28,652 nucleotides of DNA, from assembly GCA_002378125.1 (NCBI GenBank), contig DFRF01000077.1:1-28652 (forward strand), given 5' to 3'. Under the pieces are notes generated by a model. The model was not told where the DNA came from. It searched no databases and worked only from the letters and a program-made list of their open reading frames with translations. The DNA comes from Rhodospirillaceae bacterium UBA3470 (GTDB taxonomy: Bacteria; Pseudomonadota; Alphaproteobacteria; Rhodospirillales; Casp-alpha2). A program made the translations under genes and the position numbers. Positions 17,301-25,587 of the stretch are shown piece after piece; the first letter of the stretch is position 1; every line of letters starts with the position of its first letter.

Positions 17301-18653
17301 ATGAGCCAGAAGATCAATCCCGTCGAAAATTTTGTTTCCGGTTTCGAAGCAATCCGCGCGACGCTTGCCGGTAACGATTTGCCGTGGCTCGACTCGCTTC
17401 GCCGCAGCGGCATAGGGCAGTTCGAAGACATCGGCCTGCCGGGGCCAAAGGTGGAGTCTTGGAAGTACACCCGCCTGCGTCCGCTTGAGGACACGACATT
17501 CCGTCCTGTAATACTTGCTGATCGCGAAGCCTATATCGATCAGGTGCCTACGGTGCTGCCGTCCAGTTCCGGATGTCCGCGAATTGTTTTCGTCAACGGG
17601 TTCATGCGCTCGGATCTTTCATGCCTCGATAATTTGCCGGAAGGGGTGACGGTTGAATCCCTAGGCGCCGCCGTGGCTAGAGATTCTGAGTGGGTTGAGA
17701 CGCATTTGGGACGCATCGGGCGCCTTGAAGGGCAGCCGCTTGTGGCGTTAAACACGGCGATGATGAATTCTGGGGTCGTCGTTCACGTTCAGCGCGGGGT
17801 TGTGGTTGAGCAGCCCATCCAGATGATCTTCATCGCGGGCCTTACCGAAGAGCCAGTCGCATGCTATCCGCGCAACTTGATCGTTATGGAGGAGGCCAGC
17901 CAGGCAACGCTGGTAAAATTGCATGCGGGTCTTGGCGTAAGCGCATACCTTGCCAATGCTGTCACGGAAGTGGAGGTGGGAGATGCAGCTATCCTACGCC
18001 ATTACCGAGTGCAGTCGGAAAACATTCAGGCCACGCATCTAGGCAGTTTGCATGTGCGGATCGGCCAGGATGCGACCTACGACGGTTTTGGTTTGCACAT
18101 CGGTGGCCGCCTATCTAGGACGGAAGTTTTTGCACGCCTGGAAGGCGAGGGTGGTCATTGCGCTCTCAACGGAGCCTACCTGATGAAGGGGCGCGAGCAT
18201 TGCGATAACACCACGGTTATCGAGCACGTGGTGCCACACACCACCTGCTCGGAAGTTTTCAAGGGTATTCTTGATGATGAATCTCGCGGGGTGTTCCAAG
18301 GCCGCATCGTGGTTCACAAGGATGCTCAAGGCACTGATGGGCACCAATCGTCTAATGTGCTGCTATTGTCGGATAAGGCGGAGATGGATGCTAAGCCGGA
18401 GTTGGAAATTTATGCCGACGATGTCAAATGTTCACATGGCGCGACGACGGGACAGTTGGACGAAACGGCGCTTTTCTATCTGCGTTCACGCGGTATTCCG
18501 GAAGCATTGGCACGCAATCTTCTGATCCAATCTTTCGTTGCCGGCGCTTTGGATGAAATCAAGGTCGACACGGTGCGCGAGGCTATGATGAGCAAGGTGG
18601 TCCACTGGCTGCCAGCAAAATGTTTTCTAGCCGAGGAGTGGACTGAGGAATGA
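17301..18653 (+). CDS. sufD: SUF scaffold subunit SufD
   Basis: SufD pairs with SufB in SufBC2D and helps deliver iron and sulfur. The 450-aa protein has the SufD N-terminal motif LPGPKVESWKYTRLRPL, a beta-helix middle with NGAYLMKGREHCDNTT, and the shared SufB/D C-terminal core SSNVLLLSDKAEMDAKPELE, with HGATTGQLDETALFYLRSRGI. I placed the start at ATG 17301 with GAGGG 5-6 nt upstream; a TTG at 17289 overlapping the sufC stop by 4 nt is possible. The gene overlaps sufS by 4 nt (ATGA). Confidence 0.97.
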   Translation: MSQKINPVENFVSGFEAIRATLAGNDLPWLDSLRRSGIGQFEDIGLPGPKVESWKYTRLRPLEDTTFRPVILADREAYIDQVPTVLPSSSGCPRIVFVNGFMRSDLSCLDNLPEGVTVESLGAAVARDSEWVETHLGRIGRLEGQPLVALNTAMMNSGVVVHVQRGVVVEQPIQMIFIAGLTEEPVACYPRNLIVMEEASQATLVKLHAGLGVSAYLANAVTEVEVGDAAILRHYRVQSENIQATHLGSLHVRIGQDATYDGFGLHIGGRLSRTEVFARLEGEGGHCALNGAYLMKGREHCDNTTVIEHVVPHTTCSEVFKGILDDESRGVFQGRIVVHKDAQGTDGHQSSNVLLLSDKAEMDAKPELEIYADDVKCSHGATTGQLDETALFYLRSRGIPEALARNLLIQSFVAGALDEIKVDTVREAMMSKVVHWLPAKCFLAEEWTEE

Positions 18654-19924
18654 GTAAGCTAAGCGCCCTGACCGAGCCTTTCGGGACTGGCGGTAATTCT
18701 GTCCAAGCGTTTGATGTGGATAAGGTCCGTGCCGACTTTCCAATCCTGTCGCGTGAGGTGTATGGCAAACCTCTAGTGTTTTTTGACTCAGGAGCCAGTG
18801 CCCAAAAGCCGCGAGTGGTCATTGACTGTATCCGCGAGGCCTATGAATCCTATTATTCCAATGTACATCGGGGCGCACACTATCTGAGCCAACGGGCAAC
18901 AGATGCCTATGAAGAAGCGCGTGTCATCATTGCTAAATTCATGAACGCGCCGTCAGACAAAAATATCGTCATAACGTCAAGCGTTACTGAATCTATAAAC
19001 CTCGTCGCGGCGACCTGGGGGCGCAAATTCCTCAAAGAAGGTGACGAGGTGATCGTGTCCGAAATGGAGCACCACGCAAACATCGTGCCCTGGCAGATGC
19101 TACGCGAGGAGAAGGGGATTATCATAAAGGTCGTACCGGTCCGTGATGACGGCTCGTTCCATCTGCAAGACTTTGAGGCCTGCCTCAGCTCCCGGACCAA
19201 ACTTGTCGCTATCACCGAGGTGTCGAATGTCCTCGGCACGCGGGTTCCCATCAAGGAGCTGACCAGAATCGCCCACGAACGCGGCGCCAAGGTTCTTGTG
19301 GATGGTGCCCAGGGCATCGTCCACCAAGGCGTGGACGTTCAGGCTCTGGACGTAGATTTCTATGGCTGGACTGGACACAAGCTCTACGGACCAAGCGGTG
19401 TCGGTATTCTCTACGGCAAGGCCGACGTGCTAGAATCGATGCCTCCATTCCAAGGTGGTGGCGACATGATCGTCAGGGTAACCTTTGAAAAAACGACGTT
19501 CCAGGATCCGCCACACCGCTTCGAAGCCGGAACGCCGCCGATTGTTCAGGCGATCGGATTGGGCGCCGCCGTGAAGTACGTGGAAGAGTTGGGAATGAAG
19601 AGTATTGCCGCGCAGGAACACAGTACCCTGGCGTACGCCCAACAAGAGTTGGCTGATATTGAGGGATACCGTGAAGTTGGTACCGCACCGGACAAAGCCG
19701 CCATCATTTCGTTCTTGGTGGATGGTCTGCACCCGTTTGATGTCGCCGCGGTTCTGGATCGCCAGGGTGTGGCTACACGGGTTGGCCAGCATTGCGCCGA
19801 GCCCTTGATGGATCGCATGGGGATTGAAGGTACGGTTCGCGCCTCCTTCGGTCTTTACAATAACCGCGCCGACGTCGACGCTTTGGTCGCTGGCATCCGG
19901 AAGGCGAAGGAAATGTTGTCGTGA
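18650..19924 (+). CDS. sufS: cysteine desulfurase, group II (SufS)
   Basis: SufS supplies persulfide sulfur to SufE for the SUF scaffold. The 424-aa PLP enzyme has K244 in GWTGHKLYGPSGVG and catalytic C382 in RVGQHCAEPLMDRMG, with the short rigid loop of group II enzymes. Other motifs are SNVHRGAHYLS, ITSSVTESINLVA and EMEHHANIVPWQ. A non-conserved extension of about 20 residues precedes FDVDKVRADFPIL. ATG overlaps the sufD stop (ATGA), and the stop overlaps the sufE GTG start (GTGA), so translation is coupled along the three genes. Confidence 0.97.
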   Translation: MSKLSALTEPFGTGGNSVQAFDVDKVRADFPILSREVYGKPLVFFDSGASAQKPRVVIDCIREAYESYYSNVHRGAHYLSQRATDAYEEARVIIAKFMNAPSDKNIVITSSVTESINLVAATWGRKFLKEGDEVIVSEMEHHANIVPWQMLREEKGIIIKVVPVRDDGSFHLQDFEACLSSRTKLVAITEVSNVLGTRVPIKELTRIAHERGAKVLVDGAQGIVHQGVDVQALDVDFYGWTGHKLYGPSGVGILYGKADVLESMPPFQGGGDMIVRVTFEKTTFQDPPHRFEAGTPPIVQAIGLGAAVKYVEELGMKSIAAQEHSTLAYAQQELADIEGYREVGTAPDKAAIISFLVDGLHPFDVAAVLDRQGVATRVGQHCAEPLMDRMGIEGTVRASFGLYNNRADVDALVAGIRKAKEMLS

Positions 19925-20358
19925 GTAGACTGCTTGATCTGGAGAAATACGATGAATTCGTCGGCAACCTGGAACTAATCGACGACGAGGACATGCGGTT
20001 CGAGTATATTATCGACGTGGGCAAGAAAGCTGGCGACGCCGATTTTCCGGAGGTTATGAAGGTCGATGCCAACCTTATGCACGGCTGCATGTCGAAAGTT
20101 TGGATTATTGATCGGGTCGATGATGGCCGGCACTATTTCTCTGGTTTCAGCGATGCCATTATTGTTAAGGGGCTGGTGACGATGATGACTGAATCATTCA
20201 GCGGCCTCACAGGTGACGAATTGGACGCCTTGAATGAAGATCATGTCCGAAAGCTGAACTTGGGCGCGCTGACCACACAGCGCCAGGTTGGTATGCTGGC
20301 GATGCTGGCCCACCTCCAGAAACTGGGCCGACGCGTGACAACCGCAGCGGCGGATTGA
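19921..20358 (+). CDS. sufE: sulfur acceptor protein SufE
   Basis: SufE takes the persulfide from SufS and hands it to SufB. In this 145-aa protein the acceptor is C56 in the motif HGCMSKVWI, matching the GCQSQVW loop of known SufE proteins. The fold markers YIIDVGKK near the start and LNLGALTTQRQVGMLAML near the end are family-typical. It starts with GTG overlapping the sufS stop by 4 nt. It is not SufU: the SufU zinc-binding cysteines are absent. Confidence 0.95.
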   Translation: MSRLLDLEKYDEFVGNLELIDDEDMRFEYIIDVGKKAGDADFPEVMKVDANLMHGCMSKVWIIDRVDDGRHYFSGFSDAIIVKGLVTMMTESFSGLTGDELDALNEDHVRKLNLGALTTQRQVGMLAMLAHLQKLGRRVTTAAAD

Positions 20359-20370
20359 GGAGAAAAACGA

Positions 20371-20772
20371 ATGTATCCCATGGGTGACCCTTACGGCGGC
20401 GGCGGCGCGCAGTCGGACATGACTGAATATAAGGCCAGTGAGGGCGAGCAGCTCCCTGAGGGCGCGACGGTGGCCACGGAAGAGCAAGTGGTAGAGGCGA
20501 TGCGGACGGTCTACGACCCGGAAATCCCAGTGAATATTTACGATCTGGGGCTGATCTATACCACCGATATTGCCGAAAACGGTAACATCGACATCAACAT
20601 GTCCCTTACCGCACCGGGTTGCCCCGTTGCCGGAGAGATGCCCGGGATGGTGGCCCGTGCCGTATCGGGGATCGATGGAACTGGTGTGGTCGAGGTGAAG
20701 ATTGTCTGGGAGCCGGAATGGACACCCGAGCTCATGTCGGAAGATGCGAAGCTTGCGCTCGGCATGTACTGA
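20371..20772 (+). CDS. sufT: SUF-associated MIP18/DUF59 protein SufT
   Basis: SufT proteins (DUF59/MIP18 family) act as accessory factors in maturation of Fe-S proteins. The 133-aa product has the core DPEIPVNIYDLGLIY (about residues 50-64) and the loop TAPGCPVAGEMP with the conserved Cys. A Gly-rich 30-residue N-terminal tail precedes it. A GAGGAG ribosome binding site lies 8 nt before the ATG, 12 bp after sufE. Gene order after sufE supports the SufT call over a PaaD-type assignment. Confidence 0.93.
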   Translation: MYPMGDPYGGGGAQSDMTEYKASEGEQLPEGATVATEEQVVEAMRTVYDPEIPVNIYDLGLIYTTDIAENGNIDINMSLTAPGCPVAGEMPGMVARAVSGIDGTGVVEVKIVWEPEWTPELMSEDAKLALGMY

Positions 20773-20800
20773 GCTTAACTAAGTCGTATGGAAGGTAATC

Positions 20801-21145
20801 ATGAACGCACTCGCGCCCCAAATGCTAACCCTGACCGATGCCGCGGCGGACCAGGTTAAGAGGCTGATCGACGATAGCGATACGCCGGTCATCGGTCTTC
20901 GCGTCAGTGTATCGTCGAAAGGTTGTTCCGGTCTCTCCTATGTCTTCGAATATGTAGAGGAAAAGAAAAACCTTGAAGAAGAGGTGGAGAGCAAGGGCGT
21001 GAAAATCTTCATCGATCCCATGGCGATCATGTTCATCATGGGAAGCGAAATGGATTACAAGCAAGACCGCTTGCAGAGCGGTTTCGTGTTCAACAATCCA
21101 AACGCAAAGAACGTGTGTGGTTGCGGAGAAAGTTTTTCAGTCTAA
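20801..21145 (+). CDS. sufA: A-type Fe-S carrier (SufA/IscA, HesB family)
   Basis: A-type carriers accept clusters from the scaffold and pass them to target proteins. The 114-aa product has the three conserved cysteines, in KGCSGLSY and in the C-terminal CGCGESF. The family segment IFIDPMAIMFIMGSEMDY is also present. The ATG has a GGAAGG ribosome binding site a few nt upstream. Whether it behaves as SufA, IscA or ErpA cannot be decided from sequence alone; the operon context suggests SufA. Confidence 0.94.
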   Translation: MNALAPQMLTLTDAAADQVKRLIDDSDTPVIGLRVSVSSKGCSGLSYVFEYVEEKKNLEEEVESKGVKIFIDPMAIMFIMGSEMDYKQDRLQSGFVFNNPNAKNVCGCGESFSV

Positions 21146-21213
21146 CGATATTTCGGTCTTCTGTGACGTTGATGCCCCGATCGAACCTTAAAACAGGCCT
21201 GGGAGGCTGAACA

Positions 21214-21546
21214 GTGTTGAAGATGACATTTGTCGAGCCGGGCGGGATTCTCCATGAGGTAGAGGTGGACGATGGGAGCACCGTGCTCGAGGTGGCCCGC
21301 CGCCACGGGTTCGACCTGGAAGGGGCGTGTGAGGGATGCATGGCTTGTTCCACTTGCCACGTGATCGTCGATGACAACTGGTTTAAGAAATTGGATCACG
21401 CCAGCGAGGAAGAGGAAGACATTCTTGACCTTGCCTTCGACGTCCGCCCCACATCGCGTCTCGGTTGTCAAATCTCGTTATCGCCGGCCCTGAACGGTCT
21501 TGTGGTGGCTTTGCCGTCGCAACACTTCAATGTGATGGGTGGTTAG
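21214..21546 (+). CDS. fdx: [2Fe-2S] ferredoxin, Isc type
   Basis: Isc-type ferredoxins give electrons to cluster assembly. The 110-aa protein has the adrenodoxin-like ligand set C39-x5-C45-x2-C48 and C85 (RLGCQIS), within CEGCMACSTCHV, with an extra Cys at 42. The acidic segment DHASEEEEDILD is a partner-binding surface in this class. The GTG start at 21214 has GGGAGG about 8 nt upstream. It ends the SUF gene run. An ISC component inside a SUF operon is notable. Confidence 0.95.
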   Translation: MLKMTFVEPGGILHEVEVDDGSTVLEVARRHGFDLEGACEGCMACSTCHVIVDDNWFKKLDHASEEEEDILDLAFDVRPTSRLGCQISLSPALNGLVVALPSQHFNVMGG

Positions 21547-21897
21547 GTCGTAAGCGTTGTTTAAAGGCGCGGTAGCCGAATAGGAGCTGTCGTGCCCAAA
21601 CTCGCCTCACCCCGGTCGGTCACCAAAACATATGCCTCGCCTACTTTAGGCGTGTATCCGATCAGGTTCCTGAGCAGGTTGATCATAGCACGCTTCAATC
21701 GCAGTTCATCCGTAACGATCTTTATGGCGACGCTTGATTGGTTCGTGCACTTCTACCTTTTCACGGGCGCGGTGGTGTTGGTCGTCCTGATCCAATTTTG
21801 ACATAACTGCTACTCTGTGACTTTAAACGCCGTGCTTAATTGACTGGTCAGGATGCAAACACCTTGTCCCGGCGAAACGAATGCCTATATTCCGCTC
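21547..21897. other. interval between fdx and mnmA
   Basis: This 351-bp stretch holds one plausible small ORF (21592-21801) and no clear terminator or promoter. The frame of mnmA is open back to an ATG at 21853, but that ATG has no properly spaced ribosome binding site. Confidence 0.4.
21592..21801 (+). CDS. possible small membrane protein, 69 aa
   Basis: The GTG at 21592 has an ideally placed GGAG (21583-21586). The product has a basic N-terminal half and a C-terminal hydrophobic helix (about residues 45-69, with HFYLFTGAVVLVVLIQF) that ends the protein, as in a tail-anchored or single-pass protein. An internal ATG at 21724 would give only this 25-residue helix. It lies 45 bp after fdx in the same direction, so it could be the last gene of the SUF transcript. 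No family is recognised. Confidence 0.35.
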   Translation: MPKLASPRSVTKTYASPTLGVYPIRFLSRLIIARFNRSSSVTIFMATLDWFVHFYLFTGAVVLVVLIQF

Positions 21898-23001
21898 ATG
21901 AATGATCTTGGTATGGATAACGTCGCACCGGGTGCGCGCGTGGTTGTGGCTATGTCGGGCGGTGTGGACTCCTCGACTGCCGCGGCCTTGATGGTGGATG
22001 CGGGCTATGACGTTGTCGGCGTGACATTGCAACTCTATGACCACGGTGAAGCCATTGGACGCAAGGGTGCCTGCTGCGCCGGCCAAGATATCCACGATGC
22101 CCGCCGTGTGGCCGAGGCCCTGGGCATTCCTCATTACGTTCTCGATTACGAGAGCCGATTTCGCGAAAGCGTTATGGAAGAGTTTGCCAACTCCTATGTG
22201 CGCGGTGAGACCCCCATCCCCTGCGTACGCTGCAATCAGACGGTGAAGTTCCGTGATCTTCTGGGTACAGCGAAGGACCTCAACGCCGATTGCCTGGTCA
22301 CGGGCCACTATGTTCGCCGCGTTGCCGGTGAAGATGGCGGCGAAATGCACCGGGCCCACGACCCCACAAAGGATCAAAGCTATTTTCTATATGCGACAAC
22401 TCGCGAACAGTTGGACTTCCTCCGCTTCCCTTTAGGAGACATGACCAAGTCTGAAACCCGACATCATGCCGAGCGGTTCAATCTCCCCGTCGCGGAAAAA
22501 CCCGAAAGCCAGGACATCTGTTTCGTGCCTAATGGTAACTACGCCAAGGTGATCGCGAAACTTCGCCCCGGTGCATGGGAGCCCGGTGATATCTTGGACT
22601 TGGACGGTAACGTCATCGGTCAGCACGAGGGCATCATCAACTTCACGGTCGGGCAACGACGCGGCCTGGGTGTTGCCGCGGCGCATCCCCTATACGTGGT
22701 CAGGATCGACCCAAAGCGTCGGCAAGTAATTGCCGGACCTAAATCCGCGCTGGCGAAGACGGAATTGAAGGTCAGTGCCGTCAACTGGATCGGCCCTGGC
22801 GCCGTGCCACCCTCCGAAAGACGGGTCGGTGTCAAAATTCGCTCAACGTCGATGCCGAAGGCGGGTGTGATACGTTGTAACACTGACGGTTGGAACGTGG
22901 TGTTCGACGAACCTCAGACCGGTATCGCGCCTGGACAGGCGGCGGTATTCTATGACGGGGACCGCGTGCTAGGCGGTGGTTGGATACAGCGCGAAGGCTG
23001 A
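21898..23001 (+). CDS. mnmA: tRNA-specific 2-thiouridylase
   Basis: MnmA adenylates and thiolates U34 of tRNA-Lys, tRNA-Glu and tRNA-Gln to s2U, using persulfide sulfur that comes from a cysteine desulfurase. The PP-loop SGGVDSS is at residues 20-26. The catalytic pair is C112 (PCVRCN) and C208 (SQDICFVPNGNY), 96 apart as in E. coli. FTVGQRRGLG marks the central domain. The 367-aa start at ATG 21898 fits relatives that begin MNSLG-like before VVVAMSGGVDSS; ATG 21853 would add 15 residues. Its place behind the SUF operon with an IscS-like desulfurase fits a shared sulfur supply (inference). Confidence 0.96.
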   Translation: MNDLGMDNVAPGARVVVAMSGGVDSSTAAALMVDAGYDVVGVTLQLYDHGEAIGRKGACCAGQDIHDARRVAEALGIPHYVLDYESRFRESVMEEFANSYVRGETPIPCVRCNQTVKFRDLLGTAKDLNADCLVTGHYVRRVAGEDGGEMHRAHDPTKDQSYFLYATTREQLDFLRFPLGDMTKSETRHHAERFNLPVAEKPESQDICFVPNGNYAKVIAKLRPGAWEPGDILDLDGNVIGQHEGIINFTVGQRRGLGVAAAHPLYVVRIDPKRRQVIAGPKSALAKTELKVSAVNWIGPGAVPPSERRVGVKIRSTSMPKAGVIRCNTDGWNVVFDEPQTGIAPGQAAVFYDGDRVLGGGWIQREG

Positions 23002-23028
23002 ATTCCGGAGGGTGCTTTGGGCGCTGTC

Positions 23029-24378
23029 TCACGCCGCCTGTGCTGTCGCCTCGCGATAGAGGGACCGTTCCGGGATGCGCGTGAATCCTATGCTCGAAAT
23101 ATCATCCATGAGGACGGACAACAGGGCCGCCTTCTCGGCGCGCATGGCAGCGTCAACAAGGACCTGGTAAAAGACATCACGTTGGGCATGGCTGCCGCCG
23201 ACCTGATAGAGGTCGCGGCGGACCGGCCAAAGCAGCTCGATCACCTTGTCGTATTTATGCTTCCGGTGCGCGGCCATGGCTTTAACCAGCGGAATGCCTA
23301 AAGCCGTGGTCGCGTGTCCGACCGTGCCGTGTTCCGCCCCCGTTGCGTACATGCTTGCTACGAGGGTGTCGATGGCGGCAAATTCCCCCACGGCGGCCAG
23401 CGCCATGGCGTCGTGGGCGCTGGAGAATGGGTTCGCGTGGTCAGAGGTGCGACCAACGGAAATATTGGCGATATCCTGCCAATGATCGCCCACATTGACG
23501 CCTCGCAATTCCAGACGCATTAGTAATGAAGCTACGTTTTGGAGGTCGATGGTTGCGTCGGGTACGGCTTGAACCAAAGGCGATTCCGGATTACGGACGC
23601 GGCTGATCAGCAGCTCAAGAATCTGGTCATGCTCGCCGGCTTCCAAAAGGAACAAGCAGAGATGCCACCAATTGTGATGGCCGATCTGGTTTGCTTCGTC
23701 CCAGTTGCCGGAGAGGCGTTCCATCCACGCGCGGCCCTCATTCATGCGACCTTGCATGAACAAGACATGGGCAATGGCGTGCGCACCCCAGGCGCTATCG
23801 GGCGCGCGTTCCACAGCACCGCGGCCGGCGCGTTCGGCAGTATCGTAATCACCTGCCTCTTCGTTGGAAAAGGCGCGGACCGCCAAGAAATGCGGATAGT
23901 CGGGACTATCATCATTCCAAGCGAGGGCCGCCCGCTCGGCGACGTCGCGCATCCATTGGCTTTCTCCGCACCAAAACAGTTCAAATTGCAGAAGGCGATG
24001 CGCCACTAGATCAAGGGGATGGGTGGCTAGATGCGCTTCTAGTGAGGCTGCGCCGGCCTGCAAGTTACCCGCATGGGCCACCATCAACCCATCAAGCAAG
24101 GCTCGTTCACGGGGTGACAGGTCATCGAGGGCGCCGATGTCGGCTATCAAGCCATCGATGACGGGGTTATACTTTGCCGTACGGCCAGCGTGCAGGATCC
24201 AGGCCTTGAGGATTCGTGGTAACCTAAAATCTGAATCCGCCTCCATGGCGGCATCCAAATGTCTCATGGCATCGGCGCGCCAGGCGACGAATGACCGAGC
24301 GCCGGAATCATAAGCTTTCGCTGCTTTAGGCTGAGACGTCGCCATACTAAATCCGAAATGATCAACAAAATCTGCCAC
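23029..24378 (-). CDS. TTC38-like tetratricopeptide repeat protein
   Basis: This 449-aa protein is built of helical TPR-like repeats and resembles the TTC38 family shared by bacteria and animals, whose role is unknown. Family-like stretches include DLVAHRLLQFELFWCGES, the SWGAHAIAHVLFMQGRMNEG region, and HNWWHLCLFLLEAGEHDQ. There is no signal peptide. I chose the GTG at 24378 because a GGGGA ribosome binding site lies about 6 nt upstream. An ATG at 24345 is a weaker choice, and the upstream extension to 24573 does not look coding. It converges on mnmA with 27 bp between stop codons. Confidence 0.88.
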   Translation of the reverse strand: MADFVDHFGFSMATSQPKAAKAYDSGARSFVAWRADAMRHLDAAMEADSDFRLPRILKAWILHAGRTAKYNPVIDGLIADIGALDDLSPRERALLDGLMVAHAGNLQAGAASLEAHLATHPLDLVAHRLLQFELFWCGESQWMRDVAERAALAWNDDSPDYPHFLAVRAFSNEEAGDYDTAERAGRGAVERAPDSAWGAHAIAHVLFMQGRMNEGRAWMERLSGNWDEANQIGHHNWWHLCLFLLEAGEHDQILELLISRVRNPESPLVQAVPDATIDLQNVASLLMRLELRGVNVGDHWQDIANISVGRTSDHANPFSSAHDAMALAAVGEFAAIDTLVASMYATGAEHGTVGHATTALGIPLVKAMAAHRKHKYDKVIELLWPVRRDLYQVGGSHAQRDVFYQVLVDAAMRAEKAALLSVLMDDISSIGFTRIPERSLYREATAQAA

Positions 24379-24559
24379 GACGCTTCCCCTACTTATCAGA
24401 TGAACTGGGGTGATGTTAGGAAGGGTAGATGGGCGGCGCAAGGCTGGACGATGCCGCAGTGGCGAACGTAAGGTGAATAATGATTGTTGCATGGTGGGGG
24501 CGGGACAGGTCTCTTCGAGATTTGACTTGGTTGGTTGCGGTTTCTTGGGTGAGGAGATC

Positions 24560-24766
24560 AAACTTGATGCCAAAATGATAGCGCTCGGCTAAAAAATTTT
24601 TAGAGATCCATCTGAAACCGCGAAGGCGACAAGTATGGCGGGTAAGGTCGGAAGTCGTGTGGTTTACGTTGATCGCCTTAAAGATCTCACATTGGCATCT
24701 GCCGCATTGCGGGGTCCAGTCGAAATGGGCGTGGACGTCATTCCATCGACTTTTGCCGGCCGGCAT
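24560..24766 (-). pseudogene. possible IS5-type transposase remnant
   Basis: The translation contains SRWNDVHAHFDWTPQCG followed by EIFKAI. This recalls the N-terminal signature of IS5-group DDE transposases (WN-S-V-x-x-R-F-x-x-W-x-x-x-G, then the F-x-A-L segment). The expected following DDE segments are not seen and downstream sequence loses similarity, so it would be a decayed fragment. The likeness is weak and from memory of the family pattern only. No terminal inverted repeats were identified. Confidence 0.25.
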
Positions 24767-24826
24767 TGAGGCTGCGTCGATATCTCTGAGGTCGCTGTTC
24801 AGGACCTCCGTGGCCGCACTCAGTTA

Positions 24827-24940
24827 TTAGGCCCAGCGAACACAATGGCCGCTGATGAAATTAGCCAGATCAAAGTCCGAGTGTGCGCCGTTGCCTGCTC
24901 CGGGGATGGTGCCGTTCAAGTGCTGACCCCATAACAGCAA
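24827..24940 (-). CDS. doubtful 37-aa ORF or gene-tail remnant
   Basis: A TTG-initiated frame contains QHLNGTIPGAGNGAHSDFD and ends CVRWA. Third-position GC is about 65 percent, as in real genes. The frame continues upstream without a stop to the TAA of the peroxiredoxin gene, so it could be a read-through tail, a fragment of a lost gene, or chance. No good ribosome binding site is present. Confidence 0.15.
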   Translation of the reverse strand: MLLWGQHLNGTIPGAGNGAHSDFDLANFISGHCVRWA

Positions 24941-25012
24941 TTCACTGACGTCGTAATGGGGGGGCGACTTTATGGTGTCCTTCTTGGGGCCTGTTCGTGA
25001 TGGGGGTCGTGC

Positions 25013-25540
25013 TTATTCCGCAGCTGCGGCACGTTTCAGGTGCTCCAGCATTTCCGACGCGCCGCTCACAGAGAAGGGATCGCCGGTGTCACTGATGTCT
25101 TCGACGAATAGCGTGTCGATGACACCGTCGTGAACGATCATGGCGTAACGCCACGAGCGCTCTCCGAAACCAAGATGGCGTTTTTTCACGAGCATCCCCA
25201 TCGCGGTCGTGAAATCTGCATTGCCGTCTGGCAGCATTAAGACCTCATCCTTAATCCCAAGTCCCTGACGCCAAGCGTCCATAACGAACCAGTCGTTGAC
25301 CGAGAGGCAGTAGATCTCATCCACCCCGGCGGCTTTTATCTCCCGGGCGTAGGTCGCGTAGCCCGGCAGATGGGAAGACGAACAGGTTGGCGTGAAGGCT
25401 CCCGGTAGTGCAAAGACAACGACAGTCTTGTCGGCAAAAATCTCTTCCGTGGTCAGATCGCGCCAGGCATCCCCCTCTCGAACGGGGAAGCGGACTTTTG
25501 GGACGACCTCGCCGATCCCCAAGTATTTGAGTTGGCTCAT
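25013..25540 (-). CDS. Prx5-like peroxiredoxin (redoxin)
   Basis: The 175-aa protein is a Prx5-type peroxiredoxin that reduces peroxides in the cytosol, usually with glutathione/glutaredoxin or thioredoxin. The peroxidatic cysteine is C53 in PGAFTPTCSSSHLPGY. A second cysteine, C78 (EIYCLSVND), is typical of the family. ERSWRYAMIV and VEDISDTGDPFSVSGAS complete the fold. AAGGA lies about 8 nt before the ATG. It follows the CPxC protein gene by 47 bp on the same strand, so it may be the last gene of the DUF2325 cluster, or it may have its own promoter in that gap. Confidence 0.93.
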   Translation of the reverse strand: MSQLKYLGIGEVVPKVRFPVREGDAWRDLTTEEIFADKTVVVFALPGAFTPTCSSSHLPGYATYAREIKAAGVDEIYCLSVNDWFVMDAWRQGLGIKDEVLMLPDGNADFTTAMGMLVKKRHLGFGERSWRYAMIVHDGVIDTLFVEDISDTGDPFSVSGASEMLEHLKRAAAAE

Positions 25541-25587
25541 AAAAATATTCCTTCGTGCCGTTGTGTTGGGACCCTTTGGTTGCGCTA

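Larger units (their letters stand above)
24379..25012. other. 634-bp decayed accessory stretch
   Basis: No intact gene is supported. On the minus strand a frame within 24416-24766 has weak transposase-like features. Another minus frame, 24827-24940, reads like the tail of a protein and lies in the same frame as the peroxiredoxin that ends at 25013. A plus frame of 29 codons (24845-24934) is also open. The mix suggests gene fragments. Confidence 0.4.

Noticed and set aside
24379..24573. 65-residue upstream extension of the TTC38-like protein
   Set aside because: Low-complexity, Pro/Ser/Arg-rich translation without family similarity; a strong GGGGA ribosome binding site fits the GTG at 24378.
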